Shown: positions 5,750 to 13,565 of the stretch, one piece after another
Position numbering within the stretch: the stretch's first letter is position 1
Layout of the letters: every line of letters begins with the position of its first letter
Source of the DNA: Verrucomicrobiota bacterium
Lineage (GTDB): Bacteria > Verrucomicrobiota > Verrucomicrobiia > Verrucomicrobiales > Akkermansiaceae
Assembly: GCA_026397695.1 (NCBI GenBank)
Contig: JAPLUJ010000238.1
Span: 1-15,104 of the forward strand
Direction: 5' to 3'
DNA: 15,104 nucleotides
Translations under genes and position numbers: made by a program
Notes under the pieces: model-generated
Told to the model about the DNA's origin: nothing
Databases searched by the model: none
The model's input: only the letters and a program-made list of their open reading frames with translations

Positions 5750-6894
5750 GTTCTCTCAAGGTCGGCATTATCGGGTTGAAATGCCACGATCAGCTCACCG
5801 CTGCGGAGATGCCCCGCTATCTCGGCGGAATCGAGACCCAACTGGCCACGCTGGCCAGGGGATTGGTCTCCCAAGGCTGTGAAGTCACAGTGATTACCTA
5901 TGACCACGGACAGCCCGACGATGATAGATACGAAGGCGTTAGATTGCTCAAAAGTCATGCTCCGAATTCGGGACTCCGCTTGCTCAGGAACATTCATCCG
6001 CGAACGACTGGACTGTTAGGGGCGATGAGGCGGGCGGGTGCCGATGTTTACCTTCAGATGGGTGCGGGAATTGAGACCGGGCAAACCGCCCTCGGATGCC
6101 GGTTGCTCGGTCGTCCCTTTGTATTCTGTCTGGCGAGCGATGCCGATTTTGGAGCCCACCTCAATGCCGGTCCTTGGGGACTCGAAGGAAAGGCATATCG
6201 TTGTGGATTGAATCATGCGAACCAGATCATCGCCCAGACCGAAACGCAGCGGCAAGGGTTGCATGCCGCCACGGGGCGGAACTCAACGGTCATCCCCATG
6301 GCGGTGCTGCCGCCCTCGGGACAGTCGGTGGATGATACCAAACCGCATGTCCTGTGGGTCGGACGGATCACGCCGACCAAGCGACTGGATTGGCTGATCG
6401 AGGCGGCGCGGCGCTGCCCGGAAGCGGCTTTCGATATTGTCGGTACCCCTAACCAACAATCCGGACACGCCACGAGTTTGATGGACGAGGCGCGGTTCTT
6501 GCCCAATGTGCGGGTTCATGGACGCGCAGCCGCCTCCATCCTGGCAAATCTCTATGCGGATGCCACCTTGCTGGCCTGCACTTCCGTATTGGAAGGCTTC
6601 CCTACCACTTTCCTTGAAGCTTGGAGTATCGGCCTGCCGGTTGTCACCACCTTTGATCCTGACGGAGTCGTCGCCACCCACGGCCTCGGCGAAGTCGCCG
6701 GAGATCTGAACGATTTTGTCGCCAGACTCACCGGGTTGCTCGGTGACGCGTCCCGCCGCGCAATTTGCGCCACTGCCGCAAGGTCATATTATCAATCGAA
6801 TCACAGCATCGCCGAGGTTTCCCGCCGTTTCCACCAGATGTTTGAAAGCGCGGCGAAGGGGAAGAGTCGGAAAGTCGAAAGTCTTAAAGTCTGA
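5746..6894 (+). CDS. GT4-family glycosyltransferase
   Basis: A 382-residue cytoplasmic or membrane-peripheral GT-B glycosyltransferase. The N-terminal half has the acceptor-site glycine loop (MPRYLGGIETQLATLARGL) typical of GT4. The C-terminal half has VLWVGRITPTKRLDWLIEA and the E-x7-E donor motif EGFPTTFLE (residues 283-291) followed by AWSIGLPVV. GT4 enzymes are retaining transferases using NDP-sugars. I chose ATG 5746 because it overlaps the reductase stop as ATGA and is followed at once by the Rossmann strand LKVGIIGL; an open frame extends upstream to 5482 only as a shadow of the reductase gene. The last roughly ten residues (SRKVESLKV) and the stop are encoded by the intergenic repeat array, so the original stop was probably further upstream or lost. 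Sugar specificity is not readable. Confidence 0.88.
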   Translation: MSSLKVGIIGLKCHDQLTAAEMPRYLGGIETQLATLARGLVSQGCEVTVITYDHGQPDDDRYEGVRLLKSHAPNSGLRLLRNIHPRTTGLLGAMRRAGADVYLQMGAGIETGQTALGCRLLGRPFVFCLASDADFGAHLNAGPWGLEGKAYRCGLNHANQIIAQTETQRQGLHAATGRNSTVIPMAVLPPSGQSVDDTKPHVLWVGRITPTKRLDWLIEAARRCPEAAFDIVGTPNQQSGHATSLMDEARFLPNVRVHGRAAASILANLYADATLLACTSVLEGFPTTFLEAWSIGLPVVTTFDPDGVVATHGLGEVAGDLNDFVARLTGLLGDASRRAICATAARSYYQSNHSIAEVSRRFHQMFESAAKGKSRKVESLKV

Positions 6895-7068
6895 AAGTCC
6901 GAAAGTCGATGACGTTCAGCCCTTCGGAGTCTCCTTCAGCATTTCATTGATCAGCGAATGTCCTCGCGCAAAGCACTCCCCATTCGCGACCTTCGACCTT
7001 TGACTTTTAGACCTTCGACTCTTCAATATCTCGACCTTCGACCTTTGACATTTTGACTTCAGACTCTT
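6866..7068. repeat. Composite repeat copy 2: inverted arrays around a 68-bp core
   Basis: The left array (6866-6912) runs gtcggaaa, gtcgaaa, gtcttaaa, gtctgaaa, gtccgaaa, gtcgatga. The core at 6918-6985 matches 3907-3974. The right array (6986-7068) carries the same word reversed: cgaccttcgacctttgactttt and relatives. The whole unit is therefore a long imperfect inverted repeat. It overlaps the 3' end of the glycosyltransferase gene and ends about eight bases before ATG 7077. No gene lies inside it. Confidence 0.85.
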
Positions 7069-7076
7069 CCTCTCCC

Positions 7077-8006
7077 ATGCGAAAACTCATCTACATCATG
7101 GGCTGCGCCCACTGCGGCTCTACCCTGCTGACGCGGGTTCTCGCGCGGCACTCCCGGATTGCCACGGTTGGGGAGTTGAAGATGAGCGCGATTCCTGACT
7201 ACCGGAATTACCAATGCGGCTGTGGCGCGGAACTGCTCGAGTGCTCATTCTGGAAGCAGGTGGCACATGCTTGCGCGGAGGAGGGAGTGGAATTGGATTT
7301 CGGCAATTTTGGAACCCACTATCGAACTAACGGGTGCTTGGCTGGCCGGATTGTCGGAGCCCAGGTGCGTGGTTCTGGTTTGGAGAGCTTGCGCAACGCC
7401 GCCTGCACTCTCTGGCCCCCGGCGGCGCGAGCCCTAGCCAGGATCAATCAGCGCAACAAAATCGTTATCGACAAAATCTGTGAGGTCTTGCGGAAGCCCG
7501 TGTTTCTGGACGACTCGAAGGATCCAACAAGGCTCATGCATCTCTACCGCAGCGGGCACTATGATATCAGGGCGATCTATCTGGTCCGGGACGGCCGGGC
7601 AATCATCGCATCGCACAAAAAACGCAATCCTGACATGCGTGCCAATATTCGGGTTTGGGAAATGAAGATCCGTGAATGCGAAAGGCTCAGGAAAGTGCTG
7701 CCGAATCTGCAGCTGATGGAGGTTCGATATGAGGATTTCTGCCGTGACCCGCGCCGGGGCCTGGCGGAGATTCTGACCTTTGCCGGTCTGGATGACCAGA
7801 GCGAGCGCTGCCTTGGCCCAAGCGGGCATGAGTCCCAGCATGTCATCGGTCACAATAGCCGCCTGCAAGCGGATAGTCCCATTGAACTTCGCACGGAATG
7901 GCCGGCGCTCCTTACGGCGCAGGATCTCGCGAGCTTTGAACGATGCGGCCGTGAACTCAATGCGCTCTATGGCTACGAGCCGGATGGAACCGCCACGGCT
8001 TCATAA
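7077..8006 (+). CDS. PAPS-dependent sulfotransferase family protein
   Basis: A 309-residue cytosolic sulfotransferase. The 5'-phosphosulfate loop is at the N-terminus, GCAHCGSTLL (residues 9-18). The 3'-phosphate site is YLVRDGRAIIASHKKR (from residue 168, with R171 and S179 in the expected places). A cysteine cluster QCGCGAELLECSFWKQV follows the P-loop, a pattern seen in one subgroup of bacterial sulfotransferases. The enzyme would move sulfate from PAPS to a hydroxyl or amine of a glycan precursor; context favours a polysaccharide substrate, while lipid or small molecule is possible. I chose ATG 7077 because it leads straight into the P-loop strand; a TTG at 7053 lies in the repeat array. 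The stop is two bases before the next start, so the two genes are probably co-translated. Confidence 0.85.
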   Translation: MRKLIYIMGCAHCGSTLLTRVLARHSRIATVGELKMSAIPDYRNYQCGCGAELLECSFWKQVAHACAEEGVELDFGNFGTHYRTNGCLAGRIVGAQVRGSGLESLRNAACTLWPPAARALARINQRNKIVIDKICEVLRKPVFLDDSKDPTRLMHLYRSGHYDIRAIYLVRDGRAIIASHKKRNPDMRANIRVWEMKIRECERLRKVLPNLQLMEVRYEDFCRDPRRGLAEILTFAGLDDQSERCLGPSGHESQHVIGHNSRLQADSPIELRTEWPALLTAQDLASFERCGRELNALYGYEPDGTATAS

Positions 8007-8008
8007 CC

Positions 8009-8761
8009 ATGAAACTCATGATGCTCACCGCTTACCTGATCGCCTTGCATTTGCTCCTCGGACTGCTGCTCTGGAAATCCGATTTCCTTCCCAGGGTCAT
8101 GGACAGGCTTGCAGGAAATACGCACTCCGAAGAACTTACCAAACATTTTCGCTACATGCGGGCGTATCACTCACGTTCCGCGGCAATCGTTCCCGAGGGC
8201 TCCGTTTTCTTCATAGGTGACAGTATCATCCAAGGGCTTTGCGTTGACGCGGTCATTCAGCCCGCAGTGAACTATGGCATCGGCGGGGACACAACCATGG
8301 GGGTGCTGGAGCGGATGGGCGATTATGCGTTCGGACGGGCCTCCGCAGTCGTGCTCAGCATCGGCGGCAACGACCTGAAATATCGTGATCCAGAAGCGGT
8401 GGTCGCCAACATGGAGAAGATCATCGCCCGCATCGATCCGCACATACCTGTGATTGTTTCTGCGGTCCCCTTGGCTGATGAAGACTTATGCGCATCTCTG
8501 CGCGATCTAAACGCCACGATCACAAGGCTGAACTCTTTGCTACAGCAGCTCACCGTCAACTCACCACGCCTGTCTTTTGTCGATCATTCCAATTTGACGC
8601 AGAACGGCCAATTGCGGCGCAATCTGCATATCGGCGACGGCATGCACCCGAATAACGAAGGCAACCGGATCCTCGCCGCCAACTTGCGAATGGCCATTCT
8701 CGATGTTCTTGGACAACAGAAGGCCCCGGCGCATGCGACCACCGCGCCTGCGACGAATTGA
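8009..8761 (+). CDS. Membrane-anchored SGNH/GDSL hydrolase
   Basis: A 250-residue protein with an N-terminal hydrophobic anchor or uncleaved signal (about residues 4-22, rich in Leu). The SGNH blocks are all visible: block I FFIGDSIIQG with the nucleophile in GDS 70-72; block II NYGIGGDTT; block III IGGNDL with N121; block V DGMHPN with D210 and H213 as the rest of the triad. Family members are esterases, commonly deacetylating or acylating sugars in the envelope. Position two bases after the sulfotransferase and before the flippase suggests trimming or editing of acyl groups on the same glycan. The substrate is unknown. The C-terminal tail (KAPAHATTAPATN) is low-complexity. Confidence 0.87.
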   Translation: MKLMMLTAYLIALHLLLGLLLWKSDFLPRVMDRLAGNTHSEELTKHFRYMRAYHSRSAAIVPEGSVFFIGDSIIQGLCVDAVIQPAVNYGIGGDTTMGVLERMGDYAFGRASAVVLSIGGNDLKYRDPEAVVANMEKIIARIDPHIPVIVSAVPLADEDLCASLRDLNATITRLNSLLQQLTVNSPRLSFVDHSNLTQNGQLRRNLHIGDGMHPNNEGNRILAANLRMAILDVLGQQKAPAHATTAPATN

Positions 8762-8780
8762 TCCTGTCCCGAAAGGTTAA

Positions 8781-8808
8781 GGGAAACTGTGACCATCGCA
8801 CGTTTCCC
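8781..8808 (+). other. Hairpin between the SGNH gene and the flippase
   Basis: Perfect 7-bp arms gggaaac (8781-8787) and gtttccc (8802-8808), with a further gtg/cac pairing inside. It sits in the 83-base gap, the longest non-array gap within the polysaccharide genes. There is no T-run after it, so it is not a classical terminator; it may be an RNA-processing or partial attenuation element. Confidence 0.4.
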
Positions 8809-8844
8809 AACACTGCCGGATAATGACGGTGCCCCAATTTCTCA

Positions 8845-10440
8845 ATGCTCCAAAAATCTAACGATCCATCAGGCCGTGCTGAACAAGACGGAAGCAGCGG
8901 CAAGGACTTGACCGGCCGCACGGGGCTGGTCAGGAGTGTCCTGTTCAGCTGGGGGAGCCAGTTCGTATTCATCGCCGCAGGATTCATCATGCCGCGGATG
9001 ATCGATGACTTCCTGGGGCAGGAAGTCCTCGGCGTGTGGGATTTCTCATGGTCTTTGTTGGGCTATTTCTACTTCGTCCAGGCAGGGATCGCTTCTGCGG
9101 TGAACCGATACGTGGGCAAGTATTGGGCGACTCAGGACATCGTAGGCATCAATCGCATCGTCAGTTGTGCGACATTCGTGTTGTTTCTCGCCGGATTGAT
9201 CGTGTTCGGTTTGGCACTCGGTTCCTCGGCCCTTCTCCCTTGGATTGCCGGTGGGAAACTTGGCGCAAACAATGTCATTCTGTTGCTCGGGGCGTCTCTA
9301 TCCATACAAACGGCACTTGGTGCCTCGGTTGGAGTCATCACCGGATGCCACCGCTGGGAACTCCAGAACATGAATCAGGCGGCATGGCACATTGCCACCG
9401 TTGCCGGAATGGTTGTTGTGCTGCTCTTGGGCGGAGGGTTGCTGCAAATGGCTCTCGTCACCTTCATGGGTGACGTTCTCGGCCAGACCTCGCGGGTCAT
9501 CATGGCTTTTCGCATCTGCCCGGGATTGCGCCTCCAAAAAAACTTGGTTGAGGCGCGAACCATCCGGGACTTGTATGCCTTCGGCGGCAAGACCCTTCTG
9601 CCCACGGTTTCCGATATGCTGGTGAACTCGACTACCAGCATGCTGATTGTGTCCTACCTCGGACCCGCCTCCCTTGCTTTGTTCACTCGTCCTCGCTCAT
9701 TGATCCGGCATGCCGATACACTGGTTAGGCGGATGGCCATGACTTTAATTCCCACCGTCAGTTCGCTGGAGGCAGCGGGCGACGTCCAGGCCATTCGGAA
9801 CTTGCTCATCAAGTCGGTCCGCTACACGCTTTACCTCGTCCTGCCCATTGTGCTGGTGTTGTCCTTTTTCGGCGGCCCCGTTCTCCAGTTATGGATGGGA
9901 CCAGGCTACGGCAACGACCTCCTAATGGCCGTGTTGGCAATCGGCTTCCTGATTCCCATGGCACAAAGCCCCGTCCTCCATATTCTCGCAGGCCTCAATG
10001 CCCATGGACGGGCCGGTGCTGCGGAACTCATCGCCGGTATCGCTACGATGAGCTTGGTCATCGTCGCCCTTAAACCGCTGCAATCCGGAATCATGGGTGT
10101 AGCAATAGGCGTCACCCTCCCGATCACGTTGATGAGCGGGATCTATTACACCCGGCTCATTTGCAAGAGGGTTGATATGCCGGTCCGCCACTATCTTCCC
10201 TCGGTTGCCGTGGCTCCGGTGGTTCACCTATTACCGTTCCTCGTCCTTCTGGCGGGGGCCCGCTGGGTGTTCAGAAGTGCCCCTTTGCACGGATTGATGT
10301 GGAGCGCCATCCTCGGAGCACCACTGCTGGCGACCCTCTACTGGAAATTTGTGTTACCCGGCCGGATGAAGGGATGGATTCTTAAAAAACTGCGTAGAAA
10401 TACCGGTGCAATACTTATTCCGAAAAGTACTGCCCCCTGA
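8845..10440 (+). CDS. Wzx-type polysaccharide flippase (MOP superfamily)
   Basis: A 531-residue multi-pass membrane protein. A polar N-terminus of about 25 residues (MLQKSNDPSGRAEQ...) is followed by 12-14 hydrophobic segments beginning at about residue 28 (VLFSWGSQFVFIAAGFIMPR). Arrangement and motifs such as FDFSW-like GVWDFSWSLLGYF, and the second half opening TIRDLYAFGGKTLLPTVSDM, fit the polysaccharide biosynthesis/flippase family. It would move lipid-linked oligosaccharides from cytoplasm to periplasm, where the Wzy-like protein at 1256 acts. The C-terminus is basic (KLRRNTGAILIPK). The next gene follows after 22 bases. A few hydrophobic residues could be misread, but the family call is secure; the substrate is not known. 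Confidence 0.85.
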   Translation: MLQKSNDPSGRAEQDGSSGKDLTGRTGLVRSVLFSWGSQFVFIAAGFIMPRMIDDFLGQEVLGVWDFSWSLLGYFYFVQAGIASAVNRYVGKYWATQDIVGINRIVSCATFVLFLAGLIVFGLALGSSALLPWIAGGKLGANNVILLLGASLSIQTALGASVGVITGCHRWELQNMNQAAWHIATVAGMVVVLLLGGGLLQMALVTFMGDVLGQTSRVIMAFRICPGLRLQKNLVEARTIRDLYAFGGKTLLPTVSDMLVNSTTSMLIVSYLGPASLALFTRPRSLIRHADTLVRRMAMTLIPTVSSLEAAGDVQAIRNLLIKSVRYTLYLVLPIVLVLSFFGGPVLQLWMGPGYGNDLLMAVLAIGFLIPMAQSPVLHILAGLNAHGRAGAAELIAGIATMSLVIVALKPLQSGIMGVAIGVTLPITLMSGIYYTRLICKRVDMPVRHYLPSVAVAPVVHLLPFLVLLAGARWVFRSAPLHGLMWSAILGAPLLATLYWKFVLPGRMKGWILKKLRRNTGAILIPKSTAP

Positions 10441-10462
10441 ACATCAACCCACCCACAACAAA

Positions 10463-12025
10463 ATGCTTAGTTTTACAGTATCAGATCTATTGGAAAAAAA
10501 TCTGGAGGCGAACGCTTCCAGGGTCGCGCTTATCATCAAAGATCAGTCGCTTACGTATGGTGAACTTGCCAATAGTGTCGATCAGACTGCTGCCTATTTG
10601 CATCTCGCCGGAATCGTACTCGGGGACCGGGTGGGCATCCATCTGCCAAAGAGTATTGATGAAGTGGTCGCCACTTTTGCAGTAGCCAGAATAGGGGCAG
10701 TCTTTGTCAATATCAATTATCAATGGGTGGCGCATCAGCTTGAGTATATCGTCAGGGACTGCGGGATTCGAGCACTCTTTACAGACACCCGACGGGCTGG
10801 TCAGATCGCCCAGACGCCCCTTGCCGACGCAATGGACCGGATCATTGTCAGGGGAGCTGCTCCTCGACACCCGAAAATAGTTGCCTGGGATGAGATCCCC
10901 GATTCCGGCATTCTCCCACCCAATCCTTCCATCGACGCAGACCTCGCGGCCCTCCTCTACACATCGGGTTCTACGGGTAACCCAAAAGGAGTAATGTTCA
11001 GTCACCGAAACATCATCCTCGGCGCACGCAGCGTCGCCAAATATCTGAAAAACTCACCCGAAGATAGGATTCTAAGCCTTCTCCCCCTCAGCTTTGATTA
11101 TGGCCTCAACCAGATCATGACCATGTTTCTGGTTGGTGGCAGTGTAGTGCTGCAGCCTGTATCGTTGCCTGCTGAGATCGCAAAAACCGTGGCTGCAAAC
11201 CAGGTTACAGGAGTAGCACTAGTTGCACCAAGCTGGGTGCAACTGGTTCGTTTTCTTGAGGACGCACCGATGACATTTCCATCGCTCCGCTACATTACCA
11301 ACTCGGGGGGTAAAATCCCGCTTCGCATCTTGGAAGCCATGCCCCGGATGTTTACTGGGGCGGACATTTTCCTGATGTACGGCCTGACTGAAGCATTCCG
11401 CTCGACCTACCTTCCACCAGATTTGTTCTTGAGCAAAATGGGCTCCATAGGACGCGCCATCCCGAACACGGACATCTTCGTGGTTGACGCAAAAACCGGC
11501 CTCTGTGGCCCAGGGCAGCAGGGCGAATTGATTCATCGCGGTGGCTTGATCAGTCTCGGCTATTGGAACAATCAAGCCGCAACCGACGAGAAGTTGAAAG
11601 TCAATGATCATCTCAGGGCGATCATCGGTGAAGAAAAAGTCCTGCATAGCGGCGACACCGTTCGCATCGACGATGATGGTTGCCTCTGGTTCGTCGGCCG
11701 GGCCGATGCGATGATTAAGTGTAGCGGCTTTCGCTTGAGCCCTACCGAGGTGGAAGAGATCCTGAGCAGTTACCCGGATGTTGCCGAGGCAGTTGCCTTC
11801 GGAGTTGACGATGAAGAACTTGGACAGGTCGTCCACGTTGCCGTCACCGGACACAACGCCGCAGCGGTAAATCGTGACGCTCTCCACCGGTTCTGTCTCG
11901 AAAATATGCCCAAATACATGGTTCCGCGCAAAATTCATGTCCACCAAAATACCATGCCCCGCACCGTTAACGGCAAGATCGACCGTCAACGGGTCATTGC
12001 TGAATGTGCCGCGCAAGACAAATAG
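10463..12025 (+). CDS. AMP-forming acyl/aminoacyl ligase, exosortase A-associated type
   Basis: A 520-residue member of the ANL superfamily. Core motifs in order: YTSGSTGNPKGV (from residue 166, the ATP P-loop), MYGLTEAF (Y306-E310), HSGDTVRIDDDG with D398, GRADAMIKCSGFRLSP (from residue 412), and the catalytic lysine in TVNGKIDR (K505). It would adenylate a carboxylic or amino acid and load it on a carrier. The next two genes are a carrier protein and a PLP decarboxylase, the same trio as BtrJ/BtrI/BtrK and as the 'acyl-CoA ligase, exosortase A system-associated' family. The amino acid is likely, but not shown, to be the substrate. I chose ATG 10463; a GTG at 10406 lies within the flippase gene and lacks family-like sequence. 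Confidence 0.88.
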   Translation: MLSFTVSDLLEKNLEANASRVALIIKDQSLTYGELANSVDQTAAYLHLAGIVLGDRVGIHLPKSIDEVVATFAVARIGAVFVNINYQWVAHQLEYIVRDCGIRALFTDTRRAGQIAQTPLADAMDRIIVRGAAPRHPKIVAWDEIPDSGILPPNPSIDADLAALLYTSGSTGNPKGVMFSHRNIILGARSVAKYLKNSPEDRILSLLPLSFDYGLNQIMTMFLVGGSVVLQPVSLPAEIAKTVAANQVTGVALVAPSWVQLVRFLEDAPMTFPSLRYITNSGGKIPLRILEAMPRMFTGADIFLMYGLTEAFRSTYLPPDLFLSKMGSIGRAIPNTDIFVVDAKTGLCGPGQQGELIHRGGLISLGYWNNQAATDEKLKVNDHLRAIIGEEKVLHSGDTVRIDDDGCLWFVGRADAMIKCSGFRLSPTEVEEILSSYPDVAEAVAFGVDDEELGQVVHVAVTGHNAAAVNRDALHRFCLENMPKYMVPRKIHVHQNTMPRTVNGKIDRQRVIAECAAQDK

Positions 12026-12057
12026 CCTCAAATAATACTCTCATACTTGCCCGAAAA

Positions 12058-12303
12058 ATGACCACCCAGGATATTCTCACTTTTCTAAAAAAGCAATTTG
12101 CCATCGACGTCGCTGACATCACCGAGACAACCGGACTGTTCAGCGAAGGATTCCTCGATTCCTTTTCGATCGTCGACCTCATCCTGTTCATTGAAACCAC
12201 AGCCGGGATTCAGATCGATCCGGTGGATGTGAATCTTGATAACTTGGACACCATAGTCAAGATTCAGGCATTTGTTCAATCTAAAGGGGTTCAACGTCCA
12301 TGA
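12058..12303 (+). CDS. Stand-alone acyl/peptidyl carrier protein
   Basis: An 81-residue acidic four-helix carrier protein. The phosphopantetheine site is LDSFSIVDLI with Ser35 in the expected D-S-F context (the canonical motif is D-S-L). It would be converted to the holo form by a phosphopantetheinyl transferase elsewhere, loaded by the ligase encoded 32 bases upstream, and presented to the decarboxylase. I chose ATG 12058 because the helix MTTQDILTFLKKQF begins there; a longer frame from 12004 overlaps the ligase end. Its stop overlaps the decarboxylase start as ATGA. A D-S-F site and the Ile/Val-rich helix II distinguish it from the fatty-acid carrier protein, so it is probably pathway-specific. 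Confidence 0.88.
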   Translation: MTTQDILTFLKKQFAIDVADITETTGLFSEGFLDSFSIVDLILFIETTAGIQIDPVDVNLDNLDTIVKIQAFVQSKGVQRP

Positions 12304-13565
12304 TAACTGGTTCCGCACTGCCGTTGGCTGTCGTCGCACTCGATCCCGCAATCGAGGAAGCACTGCGCGCGGCGGCGAACCGCTTTGGCACGCCCTGTTA
12401 CGTGTATCTTCTTGATCAGATTGTCGAGCGTGCCCGCTATATTGATCAAATCTTCGGCAACCGGTTTGAGATTAACTACGCCATGAAGGCCAATCCCAAT
12501 GCGGAGTTGCTCAAGGCGATCGAGCCACACATTGCCGGGATCGATGTCTCGAGCGGCGGCGAATTGCAACTGGCATTGGCCGCAGGATACCTCCCTAAAC
12601 GCGTCAGTTTTACCGGACCGGGCAAATCCCTTGAGGAATTGAGTGATGCGATTGATTCCGGCGGTGGGGAGATTGTCGCGGAATCGATGGCCGAGGTCTC
12701 GGATATTGATCGTTTGTCGGTGAACAGAGGCGTGGTCACCCGGATACTGCTGCGAGTAAGCCCGCAGTGCGTGCCGAAAGGATTCGGGGTGAACATGGCC
12801 GGGCGCCCAAGCCAGTTCGGAATCGATGAAGAGAACCTTGATTCGGCTCTTGCACAATTACATGAGTACAAGGGCATTCATTTTTCAGGTTTCCATATTT
12901 ATGCAGGAGCCCAGTGCCTGAACAGTGATTCGATCATCGAGAATTTCCTCAATTACATTAGAATCTTCACTGTCCACGCAGAGAGGCACGCACTCGCTCC
13001 GGAGGTTTTGGTATTCGGCGGAGGCATTGGAATCCCCTACCACCCCGGCGACGAACCGGTGGATCTTGCCAAGATCGCCGCGCAATTGAATCCGGCGCTG
13101 GATGCTCTGCGAGCGCGTCCAAACTTCACAATGGCGCGCTTCATGCTGGAAATCGGTCGTCTCCTTGTGGGTGAAGCAGGGTTCTTCCTTACCACCGTGC
13201 GGCGGGCCAAGCACTCGAGAGGAAGGGAAATCCGAATCTGCGACGGCGGACTGAACAACCATCTGGCCGCCTGCGGGCACTTCGGAACCATCATACACCG
13301 CAACTACCTCATTACGAGACTAAGCGATCCCAATAGATCGTCGGCATCTGCAACTGCCGAGGCATTTGACGTTTTCGGCCCCTTGTGCACGACGATTGAT
13401 CAGCTTGCGAGACAACTGCAATTGCCGGCATTGGATTGTGGTGACGTTCTCGCCTTTCACAGCAGCGGTGCCTACGGATTTTCCGCCAGCCCGATGAAGT
13501 TCATCAGCCATCCTTGTGCCAAGGAGATCATTCTTTCTGGAAGCTCTGCAGTCAAACAGCTATGA
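12300..13565 (+). CDS. PLP-dependent decarboxylase (fold type III), exosortase A-associated/BtrK type
   Basis: A 421-residue Orn/DAP/Arg decarboxylase-type enzyme: TIM barrel then beta domain. The PLP lysine is K63 in YAMKANPN; GIDVSSGGELQLAL follows; FHIYAGAQCL; the phosphate-binding FGGGIGIPY (from residue 239); LEIGRLLVGEAG; CDGGLNNHL; and the catalytic-loop cysteine C363 in FGPLCTTIDQL. Family knowledge: BtrK, of this type, decarboxylates a glutamyl group tethered to the carrier BtrI. Here the carrier gene directly precedes and overlaps by ATGA, so a carrier-bound amino acid is the likely substrate rather than free DAP. The end overlaps the acyltransferase start (ATGA). Free-substrate decarboxylation, as in LysA, is the alternative; the neighbouring ligase and carrier argue against it. 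Confidence 0.88.
   Translation: MITGSALPLAVVALDPAIEEALRAAANRFGTPCYVYLLDQIVERARYIDQIFGNRFEINYAMKANPNAELLKAIEPHIAGIDVSSGGELQLALAAGYLPKRVSFTGPGKSLEELSDAIDSGGGEIVAESMAEVSDIDRLSVNRGVVTRILLRVSPQCVPKGFGVNMAGRPSQFGIDEENLDSALAQLHEYKGIHFSGFHIYAGAQCLNSDSIIENFLNYIRIFTVHAERHALAPEVLVFGGGIGIPYHPGDEPVDLAKIAAQLNPALDALRARPNFTMARFMLEIGRLLVGEAGFFLTTVRRAKHSRGREIRICDGGLNNHLAACGHFGTIIHRNYLITRLSDPNRSSASATAEAFDVFGPLCTTIDQLARQLQLPALDCGDVLAFHSSGAYGFSASPMKFISHPCAKEIILSGSSAVKQL

Noticed and set aside
3891..7068. CRISPR array
   Set aside because: The units are 7-8 bases with no unique spacers of 25-40 bases and no cas genes nearby.
7053..7076. TTG start for the sulfotransferase
   Set aside because: The eight extra residues are encoded by the repeat array and precede the P-loop strand without family-like sequence.
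10406..10462. GTG start for the AMP-forming ligase
   Set aside because: It sits inside the flippase gene and adds residues unlike the family; ATG 10463 leads straight into the first helix.
12004..12057. Longer start for the carrier protein
   Set aside because: It overlaps the end of the ligase gene and adds 18 residues before the conserved first helix; ATG 12058 fits carrier protein length.
10463..13565. Complete exosortase/PEP-CTERM system
   Set aside because: The ligase and decarboxylase resemble exosortase A-associated families, but no exosortase or PEP-CTERM protein is found in the window.
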